From NCBI GenBank assembly GCA_964596705.1, contig CAZQVG010000012.1, forward strand, positions 1 through 13,839: 13,839 bases of DNA. Reading direction: 5' to 3'. Shown here in pieces: positions 1 through 5,487 of this stretch; within the stretch, counting starts at the first letter, position 1; each line of letters begins with the position of its first letter. The notes under the pieces were generated by a model. That model was not told the origin of the DNA, ran no database searches, and saw nothing but the letters and a program-made list of their open reading frames with translations. The translations under genes and the position numbers were made by a program. The DNA comes from JABJPM01 sp964596705 (GTDB lineage Archaea > Nanobdellota > Nanobdellia > SCGC-AAA011-G17 > PNOQ01).

Positions 1-155
1 AGATTAGAGCCTGCATAAAAATAAACATTGGTTTCCTGAGTTAAACTTTTATCTAGAACATTAGTTTCATAACTCTCTGGAATTATAACTTCTTCAGCAA
101 TAGAAATAGGTAGGATTAATAATAGAACTATTATTGCTATTGCACCTCTTTTCAT
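1..155 (-). CDS. Secreted protein, N-terminal fragment (runs off window)
   Basis: The frame is open from ATG at 155 to the window edge (51 codons visible) and lacks its C-terminus. It begins MKRGAIAIIVLLLILPISIA followed by EEVIIPES, a clear signal peptide: short basic N-region, hydrophobic core of about 15 residues, and a plausible cleavage site after SIA. The mature part visible is polar, with no recognisable domain, so only export is supported. It lies 22 nt downstream of the 178-717 gene. A TATA-like element at 178-187 is centred about 27 nt before this ATG, suggesting its own leaderless transcript. It continues a run of four exported or membrane-bound small proteins on this strand. Confidence 0.6.
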   Translation of the reverse strand, partial: MKRGAIAIIVLLLILPISIAEEVIIPESYETNVLDKSLTQETNVYFYAGSN

Positions 156-177
156 AATAAAAAATAAAAAAATAACA

Positions 178-187
178 TTATATAAAT
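178..187 (-). promoter_or_regulatory. TATA box for the 1-155 gene (leaderless)
   Basis: Minus-strand ATTTATATAA preceded by AGG is a good archaeal TATA element. It is centred about 27 nt upstream of the ATG at 155, so the predicted start of transcription falls at or next to the start codon. It overlaps the stop codon of the upstream gene. Confidence 0.45.
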
Positions 188-717
188 CCTTCTGTGAGTA
201 TGCCAATAAGTTTATTTATCTTTGATTCTGGAAGTTCAGTTGCTTTTACTTGGTCTATTTCTATTTCAGAAGGGCCGTAATTAAATAAGGCGTATTCATC
301 AAATACCATATCATCATTAAGTTCAAAAGTATACCACCTAAATTCGTTGGTTATTTTTCCAGAGGCTATTTTAGTTTGGTCTGGCCCCCATATTTCAAAT
401 TTTGAAGGTTTATTTGTTGAACGCATATAAATTGAAATTTTATTTACTCTTCTTGCCCACGTTAACCTTAAGTAATCTCCTTCTGTTTCTGACTTTATTG
501 GGTTTAATCTCAAAGTTTTAGAATCCTTCTCTGTAAGTTGAGTTAGTTCTTTTTCAAATTGGTTTGCCTTTAAATTAAATAAAGCAGATATTAATGGTGG
601 GTCTTGTTCATAGATTGCTTTTCCAGTATAACTAATAAATTCTAGAGTTGTCAAACCAATAAAAATTAAAGATAAAATGAATATTCCCAATATTATTCTT
701 GAGTGGTTTGAGAGCAT
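178..717 (-). CDS. Membrane-anchored protein with beta-rich ectodomain
   Basis: A 179-aa protein starting at ATG 717. Residues about 8-30 (IILGIFILSLIFIGLTTLEF) form one hydrophobic helix, so it is probably an N-anchored or uncleaved-signal protein with the rest outside the membrane. Residues about 85-155 alternate short hydrophobic and polar stretches (LRLTWARRVNKISIYM, KFEIWGPDQTKIASG, RWYTFELN), which looks like a beta-sandwich. A galactose-binding or discoidin-like fold is possible, but this is only an impression from pattern. No catalytic motif was seen. It follows the Cys-rich secreted protein by 37 nt and has its own TATA element in that gap. The function is not recognised; a surface role is inferred from the anchor. 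Confidence 0.75.
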   Translation of the reverse strand: MLSNHSRIILGIFILSLIFIGLTTLEFISYTGKAIYEQDPPLISALFNLKANQFEKELTQLTEKDSKTLRLNPIKSETEGDYLRLTWARRVNKISIYMRSTNKPSKFEIWGPDQTKIASGKITNEFRWYTFELNDDMVFDEYALFNYGPSEIEIDQVKATELPESKINKLIGILTEGFI

Positions 718-738
718 TTAAGTTTTTTAGAAGTTAAG

Positions 739-750
739 GTATATATATTT
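739..750 (-). promoter_or_regulatory. TATA box for the 178-717 gene (leaderless)
   Basis: Minus-strand AAATATATATACC lies in the 37-nt gap and is centred about 28 nt before the ATG at 717. No Shine-Dalgarno sequence is seen between it and the start. Confidence 0.5.
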
Positions 751-754
751 TTTG

Positions 755-1186
755 TTAGTTGTTAACACATTTGCCATCAATACATTCGCCATCACATACA
801 TACCAAGTACCTGCACAGTTATCGGTTTTTTCATTGCAATAGAACTCCATTACCATTGTGTTATCGGGTGAGCAATAATCTTGAAATTTTCTATCCTTTG
901 ATTTACATATTCCTTTTTTATTGTAATTAAATAAATCTGAATCTTTACACTGTTTTTGTTTTGTTAAATCCAGTTTGTGTTCAGGAGATATTTCTTTTAA
1001 GTTCTCGGTACCTATGTCAGTTGTTTTTTCTGTTAATTGAAATATTACAGCACCTGTAAGCTCTAAATAATCATGAAAAAAATCTTGTATGTCATTAAAA
1101 AGATCTGAAAAAGAATAAGCTTGAGTAAATATTGGTGTGAATAACAGAGTTAATACTAGTAATGTTAATATTTTTTTAGATTTCAT
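755..1186 (-). CDS. Secreted eight-cysteine protein
   Basis: A 143-aa protein. Residues 1-23 (MKSKKILTLLVLTLLFTPIF then TQA) form a signal peptide. Residues 24-55 contain an amphipathic or hydrophobic stretch (DLFNDIQDFFHDYLELTGAV). The C-terminal half carries eight cysteines at 80, 94, 105, 117, 124, 131, 135 and 140, in the style CKDSD...KGIC...DYC...FYC...NC...VC.GEC.DGKC. This suggests a small disulfide-stabilised (knottin- or EGF-like) module outside the cell. Similar C-KDSD...C-GC..G-C modules are common in DPANN secreted proteins as I recall them, but the function is unknown. Its ATG overlaps the TGA of the upstream 51-aa gene (ATGA), indicating translational coupling in one operon. 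Confidence 0.8.
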   Translation of the reverse strand: MKSKKILTLLVLTLLFTPIFTQAYSFSDLFNDIQDFFHDYLELTGAVIFQLTEKTTDIGTENLKEISPEHKLDLTKQKQCKDSDLFNYNKKGICKSKDRKFQDYCSPDNTMVMEFYCNEKTDNCAGTWYVCDGECIDGKCVNN

Positions 1187-1338
1187 TTTTTAGCTGCCAA
1201 AATTAATGCCAAAATAAATTGCTTCATAAATTTTGCTTTTGCTCTTTCTTCTTCATCTAACATTAAATTTAATTTTCTAAATAACTTTTCTCTTTCTTCG
1301 AAATTGTTGTCATATAAAAAGTGGGTTTCTTCAAACAT
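1183..1338 (-). CDS. Small 51-aa protein, coupled to both neighbours
   Basis: This frame begins at ATG 1338, 8 nt inside the end of the zinc-ribbon gene, and ends with a TGA (1185-1183) that overlaps the ATG of the Cys-rich secreted protein. The product is 51 aa: highly charged in the middle (FEEREKLFRKLNLMLDEEER), probably helical, with a short hydrophobic end (FILALILAAKK). It is too small for domain recognition. Its reality is supported by the double overlap, which is typical of coupled translation, and because it fills the only gap in an otherwise continuous operon. The hydrophobic end could be a membrane-associating helix. No function can be assigned. Confidence 0.6.
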   Translation of the reverse strand: MFEETHFLYDNNFEEREKLFRKLNLMLDEEERAKAKFMKQFILALILAAKK

Positions 1339-1702
1339 TTTTCTTTCTTACATATGCATTTAAAGCTAATAAGCCTTCTGCTAAATCTTTGTTTTGTTGG
1401 ACCACCCTTTGAAGTTCTTTTGCTATTTGATCTACTTCTTCTTTTGTTACTGCTTTTATATCTCCAACATTCTTAGCAGCTTCTTCAAACATAGAAATTA
1501 AATTATCAATACGTTTAGATAGTTCTGTAATTGATTTTGTCAATGTTAAGTTTGTATGTTGAGAAAGAATCATTAATTCTGTCAATTTTGTTAAGTCTGG
1601 GCTTTGTTTTTTAGAATTATCTTCATTTCTGCATTTAACTGAACAGTATTTTGTTTGTCTGCCTGTTAAAGGCTTTCCACAAACAACACATTTTTTTGTC
1701 AT
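1331..1702 (-). CDS. Zinc-ribbon / coiled-coil protein
   Basis: A 123-aa protein. The N-terminus (residues 5-24) has CVVCGKPLTGRQTKYCSVKC: two cysteine pairs (C5, C8 and C20, C24) separated by 11 residues, a small treble-clef or MYM-like zinc finger of the 'CxxCGkpl...KYCSxxC' kind found in many archaeal small proteins. Residues about 37-115 are heptad-rich and predicted coiled coil (LTKLTELMIL, ITELSKRIDNLISMF, VDQIAKELQRVVQQ), suggesting an oligomer or a scaffold. No catalytic residues are seen. It lies immediately downstream of TFB (35-nt gap) with its own TATA element, and its stop overlaps the 51-aa gene. Whether it binds nucleic acid or protein cannot be told. Confidence 0.8.
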   Translation of the reverse strand: MTKKCVVCGKPLTGRQTKYCSVKCRNEDNSKKQSPDLTKLTELMILSQHTNLTLTKSITELSKRIDNLISMFEEAAKNVGDIKAVTKEEVDQIAKELQRVVQQNKDLAEGLLALNAYVRKKNV

Positions 1703-1722
1703 AAATAAAAAATAAGATTAAG

Positions 1723-1733
1723 AATATAAAAAT
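1723..1733 (-). promoter_or_regulatory. BRE/TATA for the zinc-ribbon operon
   Basis: Minus-strand GAAACATTTTTATATTC: a purine-rich BRE-like segment followed by TTTTTATATTC centred about 26 nt before the ATG at 1702, so a leaderless mRNA is expected. The upstream half overlaps the TFB stop codon region. Confidence 0.5.
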
Positions 1734-1737
1734 GTTT

Positions 1738-2664
1738 CTACTCTTCTTCTGTTTGTTTTTTCTTGATCTCTTCTTCCAAGTTTAGTTTTTTAAGTAATTC
1801 TTTGTATCTGTTTCTGATTGTAACTTCTGTTACACCTGCAACATCTGCAACTTCTCTTTGTGTCCTTTTTTCGTTATTCATAACTGCTGCAACATATAAT
1901 GAAGCTGCTGCAATTCCTGTTGGACCACGACCAGAAGTTAGTTCTGCTTTTTGTGCCATTTCTAGAATCTCCACTGCTTTTGTTTGTGTTTCTGCTGAAA
2001 GTTTTAATTCTGACGAGAATCTTGGAATGTAATCAATAGGGTTACTTGGTAGTATTCTAACGCCTAGTTCTCTTGTTATGAATCTGTAAGTTCTTCCAAT
2101 TTCTTTTTTATCTATACCTGATGCTTCTGCTAGTTCGTCTAAAGTTCTTGGGATTTCATGACGTCTGCATGCAGCATATAATGCACCAGCAACTACAGAT
2201 TCCATAGATCTTCCACGTACTAAACCACGTTGAACAGCTTGTCTGTATATTTCTGAAGAATCTTCTAATACTGCATTTGGTAGTTTTAAGTAAGATGAAA
2301 CTCTTTTTAATTCTGCTAAAGCTAATTTAAGATTTCTTTCAATTGCAGTGGATATCCTATGTTGCCATTTTTGTAAACGCATGTATTTATTTTTTGATTT
2401 TGTAGAAAGTCTTAGAATGTCTGCATCTGTACCTATGCTAGTACCTAAACCCCCATCAAATTTAGTTGCAGTTATTGGAGCTCCTGTTCTTCTTCTTTTA
2501 TCTGCAGATTCAGAGTCAAATTCTCTCCATTCTTGCCCGAAATCGATCATACGTTCTTCAATAACTAGACCACAATCTCTACAGATTATCTCTCCTCTTT
2601 CATCTTTAAAGATTAAGTTTATAGAACCACATTCGGGGCATTTTTTTATATAATTTGAAGACAT
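1738..2664 (-). CDS. tfb: Transcription initiation factor B (TFB / archaeal TFIIB)
   Basis: A 308-aa protein of usual archaeal TFB length. It binds the TBP-TATA complex and BRE, and recruits RNA polymerase. The N-terminal zinc ribbon is CPEC (C9, C12) and CRDC (C28, C31). The B-reader/linker region follows at about 43-80, with GQEWREFDSESADKRRRTG. Two cyclin-fold repeats follow at about 105-195 (RSMESVVAGALYAACRR, the typical first-repeat signature) and about 205-300 (GPTGIAAASLYVAAV). The C-terminal helix-turn-helix (TQREVADVAGVTEVTIRNRY) is the BRE-contacting element. All expected parts are present. Unlike most genes here, it has a strong Shine-Dalgarno sequence 7 nt before the ATG and a leader, so its translation may be set differently from its leaderless neighbours. 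Confidence 0.97.
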   Translation of the reverse strand: MSSNYIKKCPECGSINLIFKDERGEIICRDCGLVIEERMIDFGQEWREFDSESADKRRRTGAPITATKFDGGLGTSIGTDADILRLSTKSKNKYMRLQKWQHRISTAIERNLKLALAELKRVSSYLKLPNAVLEDSSEIYRQAVQRGLVRGRSMESVVAGALYAACRRHEIPRTLDELAEASGIDKKEIGRTYRFITRELGVRILPSNPIDYIPRFSSELKLSAETQTKAVEILEMAQKAELTSGRGPTGIAAASLYVAAVMNNEKRTQREVADVAGVTEVTIRNRYKELLKKLNLEEEIKKKQTEEE

Positions 2665-2671
2665 TTTCTTT

Positions 2672-2681
2672 TCACCACCTC
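2672..2681 (-). promoter_or_regulatory. Shine-Dalgarno sequence of tfb
   Basis: Minus-strand GAGGTGGTGA, matching the archaeal consensus GGAGGTGATC over its first six bases, lies 7 nt before the ATG at 2664. It fixes that start and is the best ribosome-binding site in the window. Confidence 0.8.
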
Positions 2682-2696
2682 ACAAAGGTTTAGTAA

Positions 2697-2737
2697 GGTT
2701 TATATAGTAGTTTCTTGTTTTGTTTATAAAGCTTTCG
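2697..2737 (-). promoter_or_regulatory. tfb promoter region with two TATA candidates
   Basis: The distal candidate is minus-strand CGAAAGCTTTATAAAC (about 2722-2737). It closely matches the archaeal BRE plus TATA layout, and it would start transcription near 2700, leaving a leader of about 36 nt with the full Shine-Dalgarno. The proximal candidate, CTATATAAACC (2697-2707), would start near 2677, inside the Shine-Dalgarno. The distal one fits better. Nothing gene-like is seen in the rest of the 128-nt gap. Confidence 0.55.
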
Positions 2738-2792
2738 GTTTCTGATCGAGATTATGGGGCCCTAATTGAATTAAAATAATTATCAAAAAGAT

Positions 2793-3176
2793 TTATTCAG
2801 AAATCAAAACAGCGTTTATTGTTCCTTCTTGTCCTGGCCTAGAAGTTATCTTTGCTTTGCCTTTTTCTGTTTCTATTATTGTGCCTTTTGTTAGGATATT
2901 TCTTCTAACAAAGTGTCTATTTGCAGGATTTTCAAGAACTGTTTTTATCTTTACTTTAGAACTCTTTTTTGTTTTAGGATCTATTAGGTTAATAGTATCT
3001 GTAGAAAGTATGACTTCTTTTTGGTCACCAGACCTTATTCTTATTTTTTTCTTTTTTTCTGGTCCTAATTTTGTGAAAGTAGGATCTCTACCTAATTCGT
3101 ATGATTTTTTCTTTCTAAAATCTACATATCTTGAACCAGTTACTTTTCTTCTTGGTCTTGCTTGACTAATTGCCAT
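2793..3176 (-). CDS. rps8e: Small-subunit ribosomal protein S8e
   Basis: A 127-aa protein, the normal length for archaeal S8e (eS8), a 30S component absent from bacteria. The N-terminus is very basic, with the family's RRKVTGSRYVDFRKKKSYEL and GRDPTFTKLG segments. The middle carries IRSGDQKEVILSTDTINLID, and the end carries the conserved NPANRHFVRRNILTKG and AKITSRPGQEGTINAVLI, the last strand pair of the barrel. The start at ATG 3176 gives the standard MAISQARPRRK beginning. It has its own TATA element 28 nt upstream and is monocistronic as far as can be seen; a T-run at about 2785-2789 (minus-strand TTTTT) may end it. Confidence 0.95.
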   Translation of the reverse strand: MAISQARPRRKVTGSRYVDFRKKKSYELGRDPTFTKLGPEKKKKIRIRSGDQKEVILSTDTINLIDPKTKKSSKVKIKTVLENPANRHFVRRNILTKGTIIETEKGKAKITSRPGQEGTINAVLISE

Positions 3177-3198
3177 GGTATTTTTGAGAAATTAGGCT

Positions 3199-3209
3199 AT
3201 TTATAAATC
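3199..3209 (-). promoter_or_regulatory. BRE/TATA of rps8e (leaderless)
   Basis: Minus-strand CAAAAAGATTTATAAATAG: an A-rich BRE-like stretch and TTTATAAAT centred about 28 nt before the ATG at 3176. No Shine-Dalgarno sequence lies between. Confidence 0.6.
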
Positions 3210-3220
3210 TTTTTGTTTTT

Positions 3221-4669
3221 TTAATCCCTAGCTTTCCATTTGCCTTTGATTATTGGGAGTATTTGAACTGTACCAATCTTTGAAAGGGTTGCATTTGCTG
3301 CAATTGAAGCAGAGCCATATCCTGCTGTGTAAGGTAAATCTAATCTGCTTGAAGTTCCAACTATGTAAGTATCTCCATAAATTTCCATTTGATGACTATG
3401 GCCTGTTATGCTTTTTCCACCGCCAGTGATATATCTAGCCTTTGCACTCCCTCCCCTTGCACCAGATTTTCCTTTATCTCCGTGGCTAGCCAATTGATAC
3501 CCATATCTCCTGTAATTATCGTTTACCCTTAAGAAATGTACATTTGAAGGGAGTTTTCCAAATCGTTTTAGGCCCTCTTCTATTAGATAAGATGCATCAT
3601 CAATCTGAGACTCATCAATTTGATCCAATGAAACTCCTCTTGAAAATAATTCTGCACATATTTTTGCATTCCATATGTCTCGAGTAAGCCATATTTGGCT
3701 ATTTATGTATCTTGGTAAAAAGGAGTGATGATTTGAGGAAACTAAATAAATCTCAGTCTTTTTTCCTACATAATTAGCTAACCTGTTTAATTCTTTAAAT
3801 GCATCCATTAATTCTTCTTCAAGAGATAATCTTCCTCGTTCAAATTCTCTGGCCCTAATTAATGGATTTTCTATCTCATGAGGATTTACACTATGTCCAT
3901 TAAAGAAATCGTGCAAAAATATCCTTTTTGGTTTAAAGTAATCTATCATCTCATAATTTGCTTCAATTGTTTTTGGATCATGGTCTCCCCAATGTATGTC
4001 TCCAAGAACTAATGCATCAATTGAAATTGGTTTGGGAGATTTATCTCCGTCATATAGTCTTCCTAAATCTGCAAATTTTCCATTTTTCAGTGCGCGAATA
4101 TTCCTAATATTATAATGTACGTTATCAATAATCTCAACTAATAATGCTCCAAAAACATGATTTCTTTCTGCAGTATCCCCCTTATGGTTTCCAGTATTAT
4201 AGTTTGGCAATGTTACTGCACCTGTTGTAAAAATATACCTTGGAAGATCTGCATTGAATACTGGGACTGGAAGATATCTCTGTTTTGAATGACCAAAAAT
4301 TAAAGAAGAGTTATATTTGCTAACCAAAGTGGCTTTTCCAGTAGCAGGATCTACGTTTTGAGGAGGAACAATGATGTCTCTGAGTTGTACATTTTGATTT
4401 AACCATAACAAACTCCCATAAAAGATGTTTTTAGACTCTAGTTCTGGATGCAATATGTTTTCTCTCGTATTTCTACCTTGCATTGGTGTAATGATGAGTT
4501 CTGCTCCTGTTTCTTGAGCTAAAACTTCTAAACCACTTAAGAATTTTTTGTGAGGGATAGCTTTTTCTTTTCCACCACCCCAAGGAACAAGATCGCCGTC
4601 TTTATTTCTGTAATAACAAGATTGGGCCGCAGTGATTATGTATTTTTTGACCCCTTTTTTATCAGCCAT
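3221..4669 (-). CDS. Phage-type metallophosphoesterase (T5 A1-like predicted nuclease)
   Basis: A 482-aa protein with the full set of calcineurin-like metallophosphoesterase motifs in its second half: GDIHWGDHD (223-231, metal ligands D224 and H226), HDFFNGHS (253-260, D254), SSNHHSF (311-317, the GNHE-equivalent), ASHGD (394-398) and GHSHQ (423-427). The first half (about 9-185) holds YIITAAQ, ELIITP and TTGAVTLPNY...NHVFGALLVEI. I recognise this architecture from bacteriophage proteins related to the phage T5 A1 protein and similar 'DNA transfer' proteins; the resemblance is from memory. Hydrolysis of a phosphodiester, possibly nucleic acid, is likely; the substrate is unknown. It sits between rps8e and lsm with its own promoter. 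A virus-derived origin is inferred; base composition looks like the neighbours. Confidence 0.85.
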   Translation of the reverse strand: MADKKGVKKYIITAAQSCYYRNKDGDLVPWGGGKEKAIPHKKFLSGLEVLAQETGAELIITPMQGRNTRENILHPELESKNIFYGSLLWLNQNVQLRDIIVPPQNVDPATGKATLVSKYNSSLIFGHSKQRYLPVPVFNADLPRYIFTTGAVTLPNYNTGNHKGDTAERNHVFGALLVEIIDNVHYNIRNIRALKNGKFADLGRLYDGDKSPKPISIDALVLGDIHWGDHDPKTIEANYEMIDYFKPKRIFLHDFFNGHSVNPHEIENPLIRAREFERGRLSLEEELMDAFKELNRLANYVGKKTEIYLVSSNHHSFLPRYINSQIWLTRDIWNAKICAELFSRGVSLDQIDESQIDDASYLIEEGLKRFGKLPSNVHFLRVNDNYRRYGYQLASHGDKGKSGARGGSAKARYITGGGKSITGHSHQMEIYGDTYIVGTSSRLDLPYTAGYGSASIAANATLSKIGTVQILPIIKGKWKARD

Positions 4670-4692
4670 AAAAAAATTTTAATTAGGAATAA

Positions 4693-4701
4693 TTTTTAAA
4701 G
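4693..4701 (-). promoter_or_regulatory. TATA element of the metallophosphoesterase gene
   Basis: Minus-strand CTTTAAAAA is centred about 28 nt before the ATG at 4669, preceded by CATATATAT. Its spacing again predicts a leaderless mRNA. It shares the 135-nt divergent spacer with the lsm promoter. Confidence 0.4.
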
Positions 4702-4752
4702 ATATATATGCAGAAAAATAATGTTTTTTGTTATTGATTAAAATACCGATAA

Positions 4753-4761
4753 TTTTTTAAA
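4753..4761 (+). promoter_or_regulatory. BRE/TATA of the lsm-L37e operon
   Basis: CCGATAATTTTTTAAAGG: TTTTTTAAA with a BRE-like CCGATAA before it. Transcription would begin near 4783, giving a leader of about 20 nt that includes GGGGGTTAT (4791-4799), a weak Shine-Dalgarno-like sequence ahead of the ATG at 4805. A second AT-rich element at 4776-4784 would instead give a leaderless start. Confidence 0.45.
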
Positions 4762-4804
4762 GGGCAAGATTTAGCTTAAATTTATCATAAGGGGGTTATT
4801 AAAG

Positions 4805-5029
4805 ATGGAAGCAGACAGACCATTAGATGCATTGAATAGAGCAAGAGGAAATAGAGTTATACTTGAGCTAAAAAATGGAAAACAATATGTTGGGGTTTTG
4901 AAAGCATTTGATATTCATATTAATACAGTTTTAGATGATGCTGAAGAAATGGAGAATGGCGAAATAAAAAGAAAACTTGGAACAATCTTTGTTCGAGGAG
5001 ATACAATAATTTTAATATCGCCTGCATAA
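4805..5029 (+). CDS. lsm: Archaeal LSm (Sm-like) RNA-binding protein
   Basis: A 74-aa protein, the typical size of an archaeal Sm1-type protein that forms a heptameric ring binding U-rich RNA. The Sm1 motif covers about 15-45 (NRVILELKNGKQYVGVLKAF then DIHINTVLDDAEE), and the Sm2 motif covers about 58-72 (LGTIFVRGDTIILIS), with the signature RGD after I-F-V. N-terminal RPLDALNRARG matches the family's short helix. The gene is followed after 4 nt by the L37e gene, a pairing well known in archaea, which supports both calls. Confidence 0.96.
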   Translation: MEADRPLDALNRARGNRVILELKNGKQYVGVLKAFDIHINTVLDDAEEMENGEIKRKLGTIFVRGDTIILISPA

Positions 5030-5033
5030 GAAA

Positions 5034-5213
5034 ATGACAAAGGGAACACCATCTATGGGAAAAAAGTCTGGTAAAAAAAATTTTATCAGATGTAGGAGGT
5101 GTGGTAAAGCGTCATACCATATAAGAAAGAAGAAATGTAGTAGTTGTGGGTATGGTGCAAGTCCAAGAATTAGAGTATTTTCTTGGATTAAAAAAAGCAA
5201 AAGAGGATTATGA
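5034..5213 (+). CDS. rpl37e: Large-subunit ribosomal protein L37e
   Basis: A 59-aa frame from ATG 5034 to TGA 5213. It begins MTKGTPSMGKKSGKK, the canonical L37e start. It has a four-cysteine zinc finger: C20, C23 (CRRC) and C35, C38 (CSSC), followed by GYGASPRIR and a basic tail (FSWIKKSKRGL). The length matches archaeal eL37. It lies 4 nt after lsm, forming the usual lsm-rpl37e pair, and its stop overlaps the ATG of a downstream 31-aa frame. Confidence 0.96.
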   Translation: MTKGTPSMGKKSGKKNFIRCRRCGKASYHIRKKKCSSCGYGASPRIRVFSWIKKSKRGL

Positions 5214-5305
5214 GGTATCTGAAAAATTTTGGATGGATATTAAGCATTTTTTTCTTAATTTTATTATTTGTTTTGTTGTTTATTTGGATTAATAATTTGG
5301 GTTAA
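5210..5305 (+). CDS. 31-aa single-helix membrane microprotein
   Basis: Frame from ATG 5210 to TAA 5305, overlapping the L37e stop by ATGA. The product begins MRYLKNFGWILS, and residues about 8-27 (GWILSIFFLILLFVLLFIWI) form one long hydrophobic helix flanked by basic residues on the N side and NNLG at the end. By the positive-inside rule the N-terminus faces the cytoplasm. The coupled overlap and the uniformly hydrophobic translation favour a real gene, but AT-rich DNA can give such frames by chance. No family is recognised. Confidence 0.5.
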   Translation: MRYLKNFGWILSIFFLILLFVLLFIWINNLG

Positions 5306-5396
5306 ATATATTTTTGGGTAGAGTTAAATTAATAAATTAGAATTAAACATCTATTTTTTTATGGGCCGGTAGTCTAGTGGTTATGACACTACCTTG

Positions 5397-5415
5397 AGTG
5401 CTAAAACACGGGTAA
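5397..5415 (+). other. tRNA-Val intron 1 (19 nt, between positions 34 and 35)
   Basis: Bulge-helix-bulge: central helix ACCU (5391-5394) with GGGU (5410-5413, one G-U). Bulges are UGA (5395-5397) and AAA (5414-5416), and the inner stem is GUG/CAC (5398-5400, 5407-5409) with a 6-nt loop. Cutting after the second base of each bulge frees 19 nt and joins G34 to A35 of the anticodon. The outer helix CAC/GUG is next to one U-C mismatch. The site splits the anticodon rather than using the common 37/38 position. Confidence 0.72.
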
Positions 5416-5424
5416 ACGTGGTAG

Positions 5425-5443
5425 ATCACTAGCGTGAGCCAAA
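5425..5443 (+). other. tRNA-Val intron 2 (19 nt, variable loop, 43/44)
   Basis: Bulge-helix-bulge: central helix UGGU (5419-5422) with GCCA (5438-5441). Bulges are AGA (5423-5425) and AAA (5442-5444), and the inner stem UCAC/GUGA has a UAGC loop. Cutting after the second base of each bulge frees 19 nt and restores variable loop AGGUC. The best outer helix pairs the assembled anticodon GAC with GUC (5446-5448), and so forms fully only after intron 1 is gone. Confidence 0.72.
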
Positions 5444-5487
5444 AGGTCGGGAGTTCGATTCTCCCCCGGCCCAGTTTTCCAGAAATA

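Larger units (their letters stand above)
5363..5473 (+). tRNA. tRNA-Val(GAC) with two introns
   Basis: A 111-nt gene. The acceptor stem (GGGCCGG with CCGGCCC, A73) and the T arm (GGGAG-TTCGATT-CTCCC) pair perfectly. The D arm (GTCTAGTGGTTATGAC) is the form seen in archaeal tRNA-Val. The anticodon stem is CTACC (5389-5393) with GGTAG (5420-5424), but 26 nt lie in its loop and 24 nt lie where a 5-nt variable loop belongs. Removing 5397-5415 and 5425-5443 gives a 73-nt tRNA with loop UUGACGU, anticodon GAC and variable loop AGGUC. Both removed pieces have bulge-helix-bulge folds (see intron entries). The gene lies 57 nt after the microprotein; a weak TATA candidate is at about 5329-5337. CCA is not encoded. 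Confidence 0.88.

Noticed and set aside
1763..2653. Plus-strand frames opposite tfb
   Set aside because: They are mirror frames of a strongly conserved gene, and their translations show no protein-like pattern.
2857..3165. Plus-strand frame opposite rps8e
   Set aside because: It is a shadow of the S8e gene.
5363..5473. Reading the tRNA as a class II tRNA-Leu with anticodon GAG and a long variable arm
   Set aside because: The 26-nt anticodon loop would still need an intron, the D arm is of valine type, and both extra segments have proper bulge-helix-bulge folds that together give a clean tRNA-Val.
5434..5487. Upstream extension of the His/Cys-rich protein to a GTG at 5434
   Set aside because: It would begin inside the tRNA-Val gene; ATG 5488 just after the tRNA is the sensible start.
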